Both the position numbers and the translations under genes were made by a program. Under the pieces are notes generated by a model, which did not search any database, was not told the DNA's origin, and was given only the letters and a program-made list of their open reading frames with translations. This document shows positions 46,494-58,100 of a DNA stretch of 64,000 bases, piece after piece (positions within the stretch are counted from its first letter, which is position 1; each line of letters opens with the position of its first letter). The stretch is from NCBI GenBank assembly GCA_028283825.1, contig JAPWJW010000001.1, forward strand, positions 62,001 through 126,000, given 5' to 3'. The stretch is from Azospirillaceae bacterium (GTDB lineage Bacteria > Pseudomonadota > Alphaproteobacteria > Azospirillales > Azospirillaceae).

Positions 46494-49400
46494 ATGAACG
46501 CACGCCTTGAACTCCTGCGGCGCCGGCTGGGCCAAACCGGCCCGGCGCGCGCCGGCATCCCCCCGCGTCCCGACCCGGACACGGCACCACTGTCGGCGCC
46601 GCAGCATCGCATGTGGCTGCACCAGCAGCTGTATCCGGCCAGCGCCGCCTACAACGTGTGCATCCGCATCGACCTGGCCGGCGATCTTGACGAGGACCGG
46701 CTGCGGGCCGCGCTGGCCGAAATCGTGAACCGGCATGAGGTGTTGCGCACGACATATCCGGCGGGTGCCGACGGCCGCCCCCACCAGCGCATCCACCGCC
46801 ACCTGCCGCCACCGGTGCGCATCGTCGAAAGCGCCGACCCGGCCCAGGTGGCGCGCGACGCCGCCGCGCAGCCGTTCGACATCGCCACGTCCGGCTCCAT
46901 ACGGTTCCACCTGGTGCGGGTGGGCGCCCGCCAATGGTCGCTGGTGCTGACCGTGCACCACATCGTCTGGGACGGCGGCTGTTTCGGGGTGTTCAGCCAC
47001 GATCTGGGCCTGGCCTATCGCGGCGATGGCGCCACACCGCTGGCCATCCAGTACGCCGACATCGCCGCGCACGAGGCGCAGCATGAGGCGGCGGCGTCCA
47101 CCGACCTGGACGGGCAGCTGGACCATTGGCGCCGCACCCTGACGCCCCCGCCCCCGGCGCTGCCCCTGCCGTCCCTGCGGCCCTTCGGCCCCGAGGTGGG
47201 GGAGCGGGCGGAACGCCTGGACCGCACATTGCCGGCATCTGGCGCCAAAAGCCTGCGCGCGGCCGCCGCTGCCCTGCGCACCACGCCCTTCGTCGTGTTC
47301 TGCGCCGCCTATGGCCTGCTGCTGCGCCGTTGGACCGGCGAGACCGACATCACCGTGGGCACCATGGTCGCCAACCGCCATCAGCCGGGTACCCGCGAAC
47401 TGATCGGCAACTTCGGCAACACGGCCCTGCTGCGCCTGGACACGTCCGGCGATCCCACGGTCCGCCAGTTGGTGGCGCGCGCCGCCCACACCATCACCGG
47501 CACGCTGGGCAACGCCGACATCGCCTTTGAGCGGGTCGTGGCTGACCTGGCGCCCGCGCGGGAGCCGGGCCACGGCTTTTTCACCGACACGCTCTGCCTG
47601 TTCCTGGACCGTGAGATCGGGGGGCCCGACCTGCCCGGCGTGGACGTGCGGTGGGACAACGTGCCCAACGGCGCCGCCCCCTTCGCCCTCACCTTCCAGG
47701 GTTTCATGAACGGGGATCTGCTGCGGGTGGAGGCCACATACCGCAGCGAACTGTTCGCCCCGGCGACCGTGAACCTCATGCTGGAACATCTGGAGGCAAT
47801 CCTGCTGGCGGCGACGGCCGACCCGGACCAGCCCTGCTCCACCGCCAGCCAGTTGCCCGCCGGCCAGCGCGACCATCTCGCCCGGCTGTCGGCCGGTGTC
47901 GCCACCGACCGGCCCGCCGCCTCCGTTCTGGGCCATTGGCGCCGCCGGGCCGCCGCCACGCCGGACCGCACGGCCCTGGTGCACGGCGGCCGGCGCTTCA
48001 GTTATGGCGAGATCGACCAGGGTGCCAACCGGCTGGCGGCGCGACTGATTGAACGGGGCATGCGGGCGCAGGACATCGTCGCCGTAGCGCTTGCCCGGGG
48101 GCCGTCCACCCTTACAGCCCTGCTGGCCATCTGGAAATGCGGGGCGGTCTATCTTCCCCTCGACCCCCATCATCCCAAGCCGCGTCTGATTGATCTGCTT
48201 TCCCAGGCGGATGCGCGGTTGGTGATCGGTGACGCCGCCCTGGACCTGGGCGGCGTGCCTTGCCTTGTCGCCCACCAGGCGGGGCCGGTCGCAATCGATC
48301 CCGGCCACCAGCCCCACGCCCTGGAGGCCGCCCACATCGGCTTCACCTCCGGCTCCACCGGGGGCCCTAAGGGCGTGGTGACCACCCATGGTTCATTGGC
48401 GGCCCGCACATCGTGGGTCGCGGCCCATTGGCCCGGCGGGACGGGCGGCGCCCGCCTGGCCAAAAGCGCGCCCACCGCCATCGACGCGGTGGCGGAGCTT
48501 TGCGAGGGCCATCACCACCGGCGAAGTCCTGGTGCTGGCGACGGATGAGGAGGCGCGCGACGCCGCCGCCCTGGCCCGGCTGCTGGAAACCCACAGCATC
48601 GGCCATGTCATGGCGGTGCCGGGGTTGATCCAGGCGGTGGCCATCGCCGCCCCCGGTGTCATCAGCGGCCGGGACCGCGTGCTGTCCACCGGCGAGCCGC
48701 TGTTCCCCGGCACGGCCGGCGCCATCCATGACACGGCCCCGGGCGTGCCCCTCTACAACTCCTATGGCTGCACGGAGACCACCGGCGATGTCGCCGCCGG
48801 GCCGGTGAGCGCCGGGGACGCCCAAAACGGCATCGTCCCCATCGGCACCCCACTGCCCGGTTCATTCTGCCATGTGCTGGGCCCCGACCTGGTGCCGGTG
48901 CCGCCCGGCGTGCTGGGCGAAATCTATGTCGGTGGGCCGCAGTTGGCCCGTGGCTACCTGGCACAGCCGGCCCTGACCGCGGCCCGGTTCGTCGCCAGCC
49001 CGTTCGAAGCCGGGGGCCGGCTCTACCGCACCGGCGACCTGGCGCGCTGGCGTGACGACGGGCGCCTGGAACTGGCCGGCCGCAGCGACGATCAGGTGAA
49101 TGTGCGCGGCCATCGGGTGGAACCGGCGGAAGCTGTGGAGGCCCTGCACGCCCTGCCCAACGTGCGGGAGGCCGCCGTGCTGCCCCGCGCCGTCGGCACC
49201 ACCACGGAACTGGTGGCCTATGTGGCCGGCGACGGGCTGGGACCGGATGACGGCCCCCAACTGCGCCAGCAGCTGGCGCGCACCCTACCGGGCCCGCTGG
49301 TCCCCGCCGAGGTGGTGGTCCTGCCGCACTTACCCCGGTTGAACGGCGGCAAGATCGATAGGCAGGCCCTGCTGCGCCGCCCGGCGACACCCCGTGCACC

Positions 49401-50667
49401 CGCCACGGATACGCCGCCCCCACCCAAACCGCCGCAAAATGACCGCGAGGCGGCCTTGGCCGGCATCCTGTGCGCAGTGCTGGGGCGCCCGTCCGTGGGC
49501 ATGGACGACGACTTCTTCGCGTTGGGTGGGGATTCGCTGCTGGCCGTGTCCTTCGCGGCCCGCGCCCATGCGGCCGGCATGAGCTTCCCCGCGGCAGCCG
49601 TCTTCCAATACCCCACCATCGCGCAACTGGTGCGGCAACTGCCTCCACCCCGGGAAGAAAAGGCGGTCGCCCTGACGCTGCCACCGCAGACGCATCGCTT
49701 CCGCCTATCCGGCCTGCCCGTGCAGGACTTCGTCTCCTGGGAGGCGCTGCGCGGGCCGGTCGATACGGACCGGCTGCGGCGCGCGCTGACGGAAACCATT
49801 GCCCGGCATGCCCCCCTGCGCCAGGCGATCAGCACGCGCGGCCGGCTGTGGCGCGCCACCCAGGCGCCGGCCACCAATGGCGACGCCATGGTGATCGAGA
49901 TTGGAAACGCCGATGCCGGCCGGGCGCTGGAGATCGCGGCCCAGGCCATCGACATCGCGGCGGGCCGCGTGATCGTAGCCCTGGTCACGGCCGACGCGGC
50001 CTTGCTGGCGGCACACCCCACCGTGATCGACGGCCTGTCGCTGGCCAGGATCGCGGGAGAGATCGATGGGCAAACGCAGGACCCGCCGCCACCCCAACCG
50101 GCTGGACAAGCGGCGGCCACGCCACCCGCGCATTGGGACGCGGTCCTGGGCGCCGGGCCGGAAAGCCCTTGGTGGGTCGGCCCCGATGACCCGCCGCCGG
50201 CGAGCCCGCATGCCCGCGCCCGCGCGGTGACCGACACCACCGACGCATCAATCCTCGCCGGCACACTGCTGCGCGCCGTCCGCACCCTGTCCGGGCGGGA
50301 GGCCGCCGTGGCCGATGTCGAGGTCGATCCCGAGCTTGTCGGGCCGCTTGTCGCCGTTCCGGTCATCAGCCAGACGGGCAGGGAAATGATCATCGGCGAC
50401 GCCGCCGCCTACACCGCCTACCTGTCCAACCGCCGGCCGGTGGCCGGGGGGCCTGGCATCCTCATCCGCCGCACCGTGGCGCCAGAGCCCTGGCAGGCCG
50501 GTGGCATCGCCCGGGGCGCGGATCGCCTTTACCACATCGTCGCGTCCTGGCAGCGGCTGGGCGGCCGGACGGTGCTGGAAGTCGCGGCCCATGAGCCCGG
50601 CGTCGCCGAAGCGCTGGCGGCCACCTGGGCAGAAGCCCTTTCAGGCCGGGAGCGTGCCCATGGATGA
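46494..50667 (+). CDS. NRPS C-A-T with degenerate C/E-like tail, broken by a one-base frameshift at about 48507
   Basis: ATG at 46494 (MNARLELLRRRLGQTG) four bases after the previous stop. C domain (about 46590-47850; HHIVWDGG), A domain (about 47930-49380; FTSGSTGGPKG, NSYGCTETT, YRTGDLARW, LNGGKIDRQ) and T (about 49430-49640; FFALGGDSLLAV). The A domain is split between frames: one reads to DAVAELCE, the other resumes at AITTGEVLVLA; deleting one G from the GGG at 48506-48508 joins them (about 1390 residues). Even then the A4 motif is one residue short, beside the first pocket residues, so I do not predict a substrate. After T comes a 300-residue domain of the C/E superfamily in which HHxxxDG has become HPTVIDG, probably inactive. 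If the frameshift is real, the A domain is lost. Confidence 0.85.
48504..48510 (+). other. Frameshift site (apparent one-base insertion) inside the A domain
   Basis: At GAGGGCC the upstream frame reads E-G-H-H-H-R and loses A-domain homology. The next frame reads E-A-I-T-T-G-E-V and keeps it. Removing one G restores the frame. The G run makes an indel sequencing error plausible, but the local motif being one residue short leaves a real lesion possible. Confidence 0.8.
49690..50640 (+). other. Degenerate condensation/epimerisation-like domain
   Basis: Follows the T domain of the C-A-T protein. The stretch DTDRLRRALTETIARHAPLR has the fold pattern of the C superfamily N-lobe, and HPTVIDGLSLARIA stands where HHxxxDGxSW is expected, with the catalytic second His replaced by Pro. 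The usual Q-rich first motif is missing. It is probably catalytically dead. Confidence 0.65.
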
Positions 50668-52144
50668 GCTGTGGGTGGATGACGCCCCCCTCGCCACGCA
50701 TCTGGCGCTGCTGAGCGGCAAGGGGCGGTGCCACAATTTCCACGCCGTGCCCTGGGCCGGCATCCTGGACGCGGTCCCCGCCGAATTCGCGCGGGCGTAC
50801 CGCACCCTGCTGGGCACGAACCTGCCGCTGATCGACGGCAGCTGGGCGGGCGGAACGGTGGATTCCTTCTTCGCGCCGGACGGGCCGCTGGCGGCGGCCC
50901 AGCAACTGGCGGCGGACGCCTTCGGCGCCGACGCGACCTTCTTCGGCACCAGCGGCACCACCACCAGCAACCGCATCGCGCTGGCCTCATTGCGCCATCC
51001 GGGCGCGCGGATCCTGATGGATTGCACCGCCCATCAATCGCTGCTGTTCGCGGCGGAGGAGATGGCGGTGACACCCACGCCCGGCACCGGCCGGGAAGAC
51101 GACGCCTGCATCGACGTCGCCGCCACCGCCCGGCTGCTGGCCGACCATGCCGTCCAGGGCCGGCCTTTCGACGCCCTGGTGCTGTCGGCCACCGGGTATG
51201 ATGGCCGGCGCCTTCGCCTGGACCAGGCGCTGCCCCTGCTGGCCGCCGCATCCCCCGCCACGGCGCTGGTGGTCGATGAGGCCTGGTCGGCGCTGCATGC
51301 CTTCGCGCCGCAAACGGCTGGATCGACCGCGCTCGCGGTCTGTTCCGGCCTGGAGCGGCAGGCGCCCGTGCTGGTCACCCAATCGGCCCACAAGACCATG
51401 GCGGCCCTGCGCCAGGGTTCATACCTGCACGTGCTGGGGTCGCCGGACGATGTCGCGCGGGTGCGGCAGGCGACCTACCGCATCCACACCACCTCGCCAT
51501 CCTGGCCCATCCTGGCCTCGCTGGACCTGGCCCGGCAGCATGCCCAGCGGTACGGCGCCACGGCGTTCGCGCGTGCCGTCAAGCTGCGCGCCGGTCTGGA
51601 AGCGGCCCTGCGCCGGGACCCGGCGACGACGGCCCTGCTTGCCCCAGACCCGCAGGACCCGTTCCACGACACCGATCCGCTGGTCCTGCGCCTGCACGTC
51701 GGCCAGGGGGCCCGCGCCCTGCGGGACTGGCTGTTCGCCGAACACAATGTGCTGGTGAAGATCGCCGGCGACCGCTTGATCGTGCGTGTGCATTTGGGCG
51801 TCACCGCCGCCGACGTGGATGCCCTGCTGAACGGCCTGCGGGACCTGGCGGCCGGCGCCGGCCCCACCCGTGCCGACGCCCGACCGATCCGCGCCGCGCA
51901 CCTGGAACCGGCCATCGGCAGCCGCAGCCGCGGCTACATCATCCCCTACCCACCCGGCGTGCCGCTGGCGCGGCCCGGCGAGATATGGACCGCCCGGCAC
52001 GCGGCGGCCCTGGCCCATGAACGGGCGCGGGGCGCGGAGATCCACCACCTGCCGTCCGGCCGGGGCAACGCCCCGGATGACCAATCCCCCGGCGATCCCG
52101 CCATCGCCGAACCCGATTTTTACAGCGCTGGAGCAGACAGATGA
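50660..52144 (+). CDS. PLP-dependent Orn/Lys/Arg decarboxylase-family enzyme, 494 aa
   Basis: ATG at 50660 overlaps the previous stop by 8 bases (ATGGATGA) and follows GGGAG. The fold-type-I pattern of the OKR decarboxylase family is clear: FFGTSGTTTSNR (phosphate/cofactor loop), VVDEAWSALHAF (Asp to the PLP nitrogen), QSAHKTMAALRQGSYLHV (PLP lysine) and, at the C-terminus, RGYIIPYPPGVPLARPGE, the hallmark of the small domain. At 494 residues it matches the short, wing-less form rather than the 700-residue inducible enzymes. The expected reaction is decarboxylation of a basic amino acid to a diamine or agmatine; the exact substrate cannot be read. Set inside the NRPS operon with ATGA coupling downstream, it probably makes an amine building block for the siderophore, much as histidine decarboxylase does for pseudomonine and acinetobactin. 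Confidence 0.85.
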   Translation: MDELWVDDAPLATHLALLSGKGRCHNFHAVPWAGILDAVPAEFARAYRTLLGTNLPLIDGSWAGGTVDSFFAPDGPLAAAQQLAADAFGADATFFGTSGTTTSNRIALASLRHPGARILMDCTAHQSLLFAAEEMAVTPTPGTGREDDACIDVAATARLLADHAVQGRPFDALVLSATGYDGRRLRLDQALPLLAAASPATALVVDEAWSALHAFAPQTAGSTALAVCSGLERQAPVLVTQSAHKTMAALRQGSYLHVLGSPDDVARVRQATYRIHTTSPSWPILASLDLARQHAQRYGATAFARAVKLRAGLEAALRRDPATTALLAPDPQDPFHDTDPLVLRLHVGQGARALRDWLFAEHNVLVKIAGDRLIVRVHLGVTAADVDALLNGLRDLAAGAGPTRADARPIRAAHLEPAIGSRSRGYIIPYPPGVPLARPGEIWTARHAAALAHERARGAEIHHLPSGRGNAPDDQSPGDPAIAEPDFYSAGADR

Positions 52145-55100
52145 CCCTCTCGAACCGCAAGCAGCAGCTGTTGCAGCAGAGGCTGGCCAGCGCCGGCCTG
52201 CGTTCTTCCGAACAGTCGCCGGCGACCGACCATCCCCGGCACGAACAGCACGAGGGGCCGGCACCCCTGTCGTCGGCGCAGCGCCGCATGTGGTACCTTG
52301 CCCAGTTGGCCGAGGGTTCAGCCGCCTATAATTTCTGCCTGCTGCTGCGGCCGGCGGACAGCACTGCCCCCCTGTCCGCCGACGCCCTGACCGCCGCCCT
52401 TGAGCAGGTGGTGCGCCGGCACGAGATCCTGCGCACCCGCTATCGCCCCGGGACGGGCGGCACCCCGGAACAGGTGGTGGAGCCCCATCTGCCCCCGCGC
52501 ATCACCGACATCGACCTGGGACCGGGGACGGCAGCACTTGCCGACCGGCTGGACGACCTGGCACGCCAAGCGCGGGATGAACCGTTCAACCTGGAGACCG
52601 ATGCCCCCCTGCGCGCCATGTTCGTCCGCGATGGCGACACGGTCGTCGCCGTCATCCTGGTCCTGCCGCACATCGCCGGCGACGGCGGGTCCTTCGGCAC
52701 CGTGCTGACGGATCTGACGCGCGCCTATGGTCAAGGCGATCTGCCGCCGGCACCCGACATCCGGTACACGGACTACGCCCTGTGGGAGGGCCGGCGCCTG
52801 GGTGAACCTGGGGATGCGGCAAGCCTGCACGCCCGGCAGTTGCGCTTCTGGGGGGAACGGCTGGCCGACCTGCCGGTGGAACTGTCGCTGCCGTTCGACC
52901 GTCCCCGTCCGGCCAACCCCAGCTTCGCGGGCCAGCAAATCCGGCAATGGCTGGGGACCGGCCTGTCGGCCGCCCTGCGCCGCACGGTCAAGGCCCAGGG
53001 CGGTACCCCGCTGGTGGCGCTGCAATCCGCTGTCGCCGTGGCCCTCGCCCGTGTCGGCGCCGGACTGGACATCCCGCTCGGCACGCCGGTCGATCTGCGC
53101 CAGAACGCGACCCTGGACCAGGTCATCGGCTTCTTCAGCAACACGGTGGTGGTGCGCACCGACCTGACCGGCGACCCGACCTTCGCCGACCTGCTGCGCC
53201 GCGTGCACGACAGCGGCCTTTCCGCCCTGGACCATCGCGACGTGCCGTTCGACAATGTGGTGGAGCATATCAACCCACCCCGCGCCGCCGCCCGCAACCC
53301 GCTGTTCGGCGTCATGGTCACGGCCACCCGCCCCTGGCCCGCCCTGGACCTCGGCGGCACCCCCATCATCCTTGAGGAACCCCGGCAGACCCAGGCCAAG
53401 TTCGACCTGACCTTCGTCATCCATGATGAGGGGGGCGAGGGCCGGATCGGCGTTTCCCTGCTGTACGCCTGCGACCTGTTCGATGAGGCCACCGCCCGGC
53501 AGTTGTTTGAACTGGTGATCGGCATGCTGGGCCAGGGCGTGCACCACCCGGCGCTGCGCCTGTCCCAGCTGGCGGAATTCGGGCACGGGCGTCTGGACGA
53601 TGCGGCGGCGGATCTGGCGGGGATTCTGGCGGCATCCGCCCCACGTGCCACCGCCCGCGCCATCCGGCTGGCGACGGACGCCACCGACGCCGACATCGCC
53701 GCCGCCCTGGCAGGATTGCTGGAACGGCACGACGCCCTGCGCCTGCGCCGCGATCCGCTGACCCGGCGGTGGGATCTGGCGACCGCCGCCGACCTGTGGG
53801 ACGCGCCGGTCCTGCGCGATGCGCCGCCGGCCACCGGCGACGCCGACCGGTTCATGGCCTGGGTGCGGAATGACGGCGGAGAGGCCGCCCATGGCACGCC
53901 GCGCATCCTGGAACTGCGGGCGCCGGGCGTCTGGATCGACGATGAGTCATGGGGTGCCCTGCTGGCAGACCTCACAGCCGTACGGGCCAACGGTGGGGCG
54001 GCACCGCCCCCCACCTCGGGCAGTTATGCCGCCTGGCTGGACCGCACCGCCGCCCTGGCGGCCCGACCCGAGATAGCTGACCACGCCGAAGCCTGGCTGG
54101 ACATGCTGGAAGCGGCGGAGGATCGCACACACGCCCTTCCCACCGACACGTTCCATACCGTGGTAGGCAAGGTGGCGCTACCATCCTTGGGCGCGTGGCC
54201 CGACCCGGTGGCCCTGCGCACCGCCGCCGTGGCGGCGATGCTGAACGTCCGGCGCGGTTCCACCGCCCCCTTCCTCATCCAGATCGACGAGCCGGACCGG
54301 GACCGTTCCCGCACCGGCGGCGCCGATACCGTCGTCGGCCGGTGCCGGCGGACCTTCCCCCTGCTGGTCTCCCCTCCAAGTGAAACCGCCACCGGGGCGG
54401 ACGCGCTGCTGACGGCGGCACGCGACATCCTTGCCGCCTGGAACATGGACGGCATCACGGGTGACCGCGCCATCTCTTACCTGTTGGCCCGGGACGTCAG
54501 TCCGCAGGTCGCCGGGACATTCGATGAAGCGCCGGTGCCGGACGTGACGCTCAGCCTCACCGTGACCGATCCGGGGGATGAGCGGGACACCCTGCCCCCC
54601 GCCCGCCTTTCCGAACAGGACGGGGAACATTGGGCCATCCGGGTGGAGCCCCATGGACATCGGGCGACCCTGACTATCCACGCGCCGCGCGCCGTCGGCG
54701 AAATCCAGGACCAGGTCACGGCGTGGACCGCCATCTTCGCCCAGCTCACCGACGCCGTGGCGGCCGGTACGGCACCTGCCGGCGGCGAACAGGCCCAGGA
54801 CGATTTGGGCCTGGCCTTGTCCCGCTGGGACCACCGCCGCCTGGAAGAGGCGTTCGGCCCCCTGCGCGAGGTGCTACCCCTGTCGCCGCTGCAGGAAGGC
54901 CTGCGTTTCCACGCCGTCGGCACATCGGACGGTGCGGCGGAGGTCTACATCTCCCAGACATCGCTGGACCTGATGGGGGAAATCGACGCCGACCGGCTGC
55001 ACCGGGCGGTGCGCCGGGCCACCGAGCTGGCGCCATCCATCACCGCCGGCTTCGCCGAGATCGGCGGGACCATGGTCCAGGTGATCCCCGCCGGCATCGA

Positions 55101-58100
55101 CATCCCCTGGCGGTCGGAAAGCGCAGCCGACGCGCATGACGCCGCCCGCATCGCGGACGAGGAATACCGGGCGCCATTCGACGCGGCGCGCCCGCCCCTG
55201 ATCCGCTTCGCCCTGGTCCGCCTGCCGGCCGGGGATCATTACCGGCTGCTGCTGACCACGCACCACATCCTGCTGGACGGCTGGTCGATCCGCCTGCTGT
55301 TCCGCCTGGTCATCCGGCTGTACGGCGATGCCGCCGCCGTTTCCGCCCCGCCGCCGTTCCGCCGCTACCTGAGCTGGCTGACCGACCAGAAGGTGGCGGA
55401 TGCGGAAGCGGTGTGGCGCGACGTGCTGGCCGGCGTCCAGCCCACCCTGCTGTACCCGGCGGCGCGCAGCCTGGAGGCCAGCGCCGACCGCAGCGAGGAA
55501 CGGACGGCCAGCGTCGGCCCCGACCTGACCGCCGCCCTGGCAGCACTGGCGCGATCCGCCGCCACCACCTTGAGCACGGTGCTGGAACTGGCCTGGGGCG
55601 CGCTGCTGATCCGGATGAGCGGCACGCCGGACGTGGTGTTCGGCAACGTCGTCTCCGGCCGGCCAGCGGACATCGCGGATGTGGGTGAGATCATCGGCCT
55701 GTTGTTCAACACCATGCCGGCGCGGGTGCAGGCCAGCGGGGACCAGTCGGTCCGCGCGGCCTTGCGCGCCCTGCATCAGCAGAAGGCGGTCTCGCTGGGG
55801 CATTCCAACGTCAACCTGGCGCGCCTGCAACAGATCGCCGGGCACAGCCCCCTGTTCGACACGCTGTTCGCGGTGCAGAATCTGCCGGTCCTGGACCTGC
55901 CCGACCAGACCGAAATCCGGATCGGCGACGCGCACGTCCGCGACGCCACCCACTATCCGCTCAGCATGGCGGTCACACCCACCGACGGCGCCATCGGCCT
56001 GCGGCTGATGTTCCGCAACGACGTGGTGACGGCGGACCAGGCCGAAGCCCTGATCCAGGCCTACATCCGCCTGTTCGAAGCCTTCGTCCAGTCCCCCGAC
56101 CTGCCACTGCTGACGCTGGACGCGCTGCCGGGGGACAACCCCCTGCTACCCCCGTCGATATCGGGGGAGGCGCTGGAGATCGGCACCCTGTCCGTCGCCG
56201 ACCTGCTGGTGCAGCAGGTGGCGCGTACCCCGGACGCCACCGCCATCGTGGCCGGCGAGACCCGCCTGACCTATCATGAGCTGTCATCGGCGGCCCACCG
56301 GCTGGCCCATATGCTGCAGGCCTGCGGTGTGCAGCCCGAACACCGGGTGGCGCTGCTGCTGCCCCGGTCGGAATTGATGATCGTGGCGATGTTCGCAGTG
56401 TTCGCCGCCCACGCCGCCTATGTCCCCATCGACACGGCCACGCCGGCCGGCCGGATCGGCGCCATGCTGGACCGGGCCCAGCCCACGGTCATCCTGACCG
56501 CCCGGTCGCTGGCCGACCAGCTGCCGCCCGAATACCGGACCGACCCGCGCGTGGTCATCCTGGACGGCAACGATGCCCGGCGCGCGCTGGCGGCCCACCC
56601 GACGACACCGCCACGCACCGAACGCCCGGCCGGCCTGGACCACCTTGCCTACATCATCTTCACCTCCGGCTCGACCGGGGAGCCCAAGGGTGTCGCGGTG
56701 CCCTATCTCGGGCTGACCAACATGTTCGTCAATCACCAGAAGGCCATCTTCGCGCCCGTCCTGGCGGCCCAGCAAGGCCGCCGCATCAGGATCGCGCACA
56801 CCACCTCGTTCGCCTTCGACGCCTCATGGGAACAGCTGCTGTGGCTGCTGGCCGGCCATGAGGTGCATGTGATCGACGATGATCTGCGGCGCGACCCGGA
56901 CCGGTTGCTGCCGATGTTCGACCGCGAGCAGATCGACGCCTTCGACGTCACCCCCACCTACGGCGAATACCTGGTCGAACATGGGCTGCTGGACCGCGAT
57001 CGCCCCAACGGGCGGCCGGGCACCGGCGTCGTCTTCGTCTCGCTGGGGGGCGAGGCGGTGGGTGAGGCGCTGTGGACCCGCCTGCGGGAGGCGCCGGGCC
57101 TGGACGCCTACAACCTCTATGGGCCCACGGAATACACCATCAACGCCCTGGGCGCCGATCTGGCGGACAGTGCGGCCCCCACGGTCGGCCGGCCCATTTC
57201 CAACACCGACGCCCTGATCCTGGGGCCCGGGCTGCTGCCGTCGCCCGTCGGCGTCACCGGTGAGCTTTATTTGGGCGGCGTCGGCCTGGCCCGGGGGTAT
57301 GTCGGCCGCGCCGCCCTGACAGCGGAACGCTTCATCGCCAACCCCTTCAATCCCAACGGCGCCCGGCTGTACCGCACCGGCGACCTGGCCCGCTGGCGGC
57401 CCGACGGCAACATCGACTACCTGGGCCGGTCGGACAACCAGCTGAAGATCCGGGGATATCGCATCGAACCCGCCGAGGTGGAGAACGCCCTGGTCGCGAT
57501 TGCCGGCGTGAGGCGGGCGGCGGTGCTGGGCCGGCCGGGGCAGGACGGCGCCCTGCGCCTGGTCGCCTATGTGGTGTGCGACCCGACGGCGCCAGATGCC
57601 GAGACGCTGCGGGACCAGCTGCGGTCGCGCCTGCCGTCCTACATGGTGCCGGCGGCCATCGTCACCGTCGATGACCTGCCCCGCAACATCAATGGCAAGC
57701 TGGATGCGGCGGCCCTGCCCATTCCGGCGGCCGACGACACCAGGTCGGCACCGCCGCTGACCCCGACCGAACGCGCCATCTGCGACGCCTTCGCCGCCGT
57801 GCTGGAGCGTCCTTCGGTCGGCCGGTTTGATGATTTCTTCGATCTGGGCGGCCATTCCCTGCTGACGGTGCGCCTGGTGGCCAGGCTGCGGGACACCGTC
57901 CACCCGGACATCGGCGTGCGGCGGATCTACGACCACCCCACGCCGGCCGCCCTGGCGGCGACCCTTCAGGCGGCGGCACCTGAAGCAGCCGGCAATGATG
58001 ACCGCGACGTCGCCTTGATGCTGGCCGACGCCGTGCTGCCGCCGGACATCACGATAACCCGGCCCGCGACCGCACCATCCCGGCCAAGGCTCGCCAGCCT

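Noticed and set aside
48495-48520. Programmed frameshift in the C-A-T gene
   Set aside because: GAGGGCC is not a canonical slippery site and the shift falls in the middle of an A domain.
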